From assembly GCA_045613585.1 (NCBI GenBank), contig JAZLBG010000090.1:1-24315 (forward strand): 24,315 bases of DNA, given 5' to 3'. The DNA comes from Fimenecus sp045613585 (GTDB lineage Bacteria; Bacillota; Clostridia; Oscillospirales; Acutalibacteraceae). Each line of letters opens with the position of its first letter. Within the stretch, counting starts at the first letter, position 1. Below, in pieces: positions 22,819 through 24,315 of the stretch. A program made the position numbers and the translations under genes. The notes below the pieces were generated by a model that saw only the letters and a program-made list of their open reading frames with translations, was not told where the DNA came from and made no database searches.

Positions 22819-24315
22819 ATGAAACTCAACGGTTCAGAAATTTTAACTGAAGTTTTAATAGAGCAGGGGGTTGACACTGTTTTCGGTTATCCGGGCGGTG
22901 CTGTCCTTAATATTTATGATGCTCTTTATAAATATAGCGATAAAATCAAGCATATTTTGTCAGCTCACGAGCAAGGTGCTTCTCACGCTGCTGACGGATA
23001 TGCACGAGCAACTGGTAAAACAGGTGTGTGTATTGCTACAAGTGGTCCAGGCGCTACAAACCTTGTAACTGGTATCGCAACTGCTTATATGGATAGTGTT
23101 CCTATGGTTGTAATTACTGGTAACGTTGGTAAGAGCCTTATTGGTCGTGACGCTTTCCAGGAAGTTTATATTACAGGTATTACAATGCCTATTACAAAGC
23201 ATAACTATATGGTGCAAAATGTAGAAGAACTTGCTGATACAATTCGTGAAGCATTCCGTATTGCAAATTCAGGCAGAAAAGGCCCAGTTCTTATTGATAT
23301 TACAAAAGATGTAACTGCAGCAGTAACTGATTTTGAAAGAAAAGAAAAAATTGAAATCAAAGACGATACAGTTATTAATGAAGATGAACTTAAAACAGTA
23401 GCAGATATTATTAATAAAGCAAAAAAACCTGTTGTAATGTTTGGTGGTGGTGTTGTTTCATCAAATGCATCTGACCTTGCATTAGAGCTTGTTGAAAAAG
23501 CAAATATTCCTGCTTGTCATACTCTTATGTCAGCTGGTGTAATTGGTTATAATAATCCACTTAATCTTGGTCTTTTAGGTATGCACGGTAGCTATACAAC
23601 AAATAAGGCTGCTGATGAAGCTGACGTGCTTATAGCTATTGGTACTCGTTTTTCTGACCGTGTAGCACTTGATACAAACGACTTTGCAAAAAAAGCAACA
23701 ATTATTCAGATTGATATTGACCTTAGTGAAATCAATAAAAACGTTGCGGTTGACCATTATGTAATCGGTGATGTTAAAACTGTACTTAATGCTCTTTTAC
23801 CACTTGTTGAAAAGCAGGAAAGAAAAGAATGGATTAAAATGCTTGAGGTTTATAAGGATGTTGATTATAAACCACAGGACGACGATTCACAGATTCTTCC
23901 TCATCAGTTAATCGGTGCAATCTGCGATATGGCAGGGGAGGACACAGTAGTCGTAACTGACGTTGGTCAGCACCAGATGTGGGCTGCACAGTATGTTCAC
24001 CATATTAATCCAAGAGGTTTCCTTACAAGTGGTGGTCTCGGTACAATGGGTTACGGTTATGGTGCTGCAATCGGTGCAAAGGCTGCTCTCGGTGACAGCA
24101 AAAAGGTTGTACATATCACAGGTGATGGTTCATTCCACATGAATCTTAACGAAGGATGTACAGCAGTAAGCTATAATCTTCCTGTTATCACAGTTATTAT
24201 GAACAATACAGTTCTCGGTATGGTTCGTCAGTGGCAGCGTTGCTTCTATGGCAAGCGCTTTTCAGAAACTGACCCACATCGTAAGACAGACTTTGTTAAA
24301 CTTGCAGACGGTTTT
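22819..24315 (+). CDS. ilvB: Acetolactate synthase large subunit (3' end outside window)
   Basis: The first 499 codons; the family is about 550-570 residues, so perhaps 60 are missing. This ThDP- and FAD-dependent enzyme condenses two pyruvates to 2-acetolactate, or pyruvate with 2-ketobutyrate, in valine, leucine and isoleucine synthesis. The catalytic Glu51 lies in SAHEQGASHAADGYAR. Other blocks are TSGPGATNLVTGIA, ITGNVG, the FAD-contact GMHGSY, and the ThDP/Mg motif GDGSFHMN followed by NN of MNNTVLGMVRQWQ. GGAGTGA lies eight bases before the ATG. The biosynthetic form is favoured over catabolic AlsS by the VFGYPGGAVLNIYD start and GMHG block. A small subunit, ilvN, would be expected downstream. 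Confidence 0.95.
   Translation, partial: MKLNGSEILTEVLIEQGVDTVFGYPGGAVLNIYDALYKYSDKIKHILSAHEQGASHAADGYARATGKTGVCIATSGPGATNLVTGIATAYMDSVPMVVITGNVGKSLIGRDAFQEVYITGITMPITKHNYMVQNVEELADTIREAFRIANSGRKGPVLIDITKDVTAAVTDFERKEKIEIKDDTVINEDELKTVADIINKAKKPVVMFGGGVVSSNASDLALELVEKANIPACHTLMSAGVIGYNNPLNLGLLGMHGSYTTNKAADEADVLIAIGTRFSDRVALDTNDFAKKATIIQIDIDLSEINKNVAVDHYVIGDVKTVLNALLPLVEKQERKEWIKMLEVYKDVDYKPQDDDSQILPHQLIGAICDMAGEDTVVVTDVGQHQMWAAQYVHHINPRGFLTSGGLGTMGYGYGAAIGAKAALGDSKKVVHITGDGSFHMNLNEGCTAVSYNLPVITVIMNNTVLGMVRQWQRCFYGKRFSETDPHRKTDFVKLADGF

Overview
This AT-rich window comes from a spore-forming Firmicute, most likely a class Clostridia (Oscillospiraceae/Lachnospiraceae-type) gut bacterium. The evidence is a spoIIGA-sigE pair, the Firmicutes gene order gdpP-rplI-dnaB and tilS-hpt-ftsH, RNase J, good AGGAGG-type ribosome binding sites, and carbohydrate genes (a cytoplasmic GH29 fucosidase and a GPH-type sugar symporter). 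I saw no rRNA, tRNA, CRISPR array, insertion sequence or prophage gene.

Layout. (1) 1-4104, plus strand: 3' part of a carA-like gene, a carB-like gene and ruvX, all overlapping, closed by a terminator at 4123-4160. (2) 4174-5668: spoIIGA and sigE. A candidate Spo0A-type promoter with a long spacer lies within the preceding terminator region. (3) 5718-10296: an operon with its own extended -10 promoter. It encodes a glycerol-3-phosphate-dehydrogenase-like flavoprotein with a BFD-type Fe-S domain, a second flavoprotein, a small four-cysteine DUF1667 protein and an alpha-L-fucosidase, and ends in a strong terminator. (4) 10297-10542: a convergent gap with three copies of a 22-bp tandem repeat. 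(5) 10481-12823, minus strand: a GPH/MelB-like sugar transporter and ribonuclease HI, each with a terminator. (6) 12879-22713, plus strand: a long housekeeping operon, rnj-gdpP-rplI-dnaB-tilS-hpt-ftsH, from one consensus sigma-A promoter to one terminator. (7) 22726-24315: an ilvB promoter and the first 499 codons of acetolactate synthase large subunit.

The main finding is in region 1. The reading frames of the CarA-like and CarB-like proteins are intact and they align along their length with carbamoyl-phosphate synthetase, but the residues needed for catalysis are gone in all three active sites. In CarA the Cys-His-Glu triad reads Gly-Thr-Lys, with the normal 84-residue spacing kept. In CarB the first ATP-grasp has lost its glycine-rich loop and its metal-binding Glu. 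The second ATP-grasp lacks about 60 residues containing the nucleotide-binding subdomain and has also lost its Glu-Asn-Pro-Arg motif. Parts of the scaffold (inter-domain regions, the HTGDS/NSGDS motifs, the C-terminal MGS-like domain) are preserved. This looks like a paired pseudoenzyme derived from carbamoyl-phosphate synthetase and kept as a full-length protein complex, not a decaying gene. Its function cannot be told from the window.

The remaining genes look ordinary and functional. All assignments rest on motifs recalled from the families and were not checked by database search.
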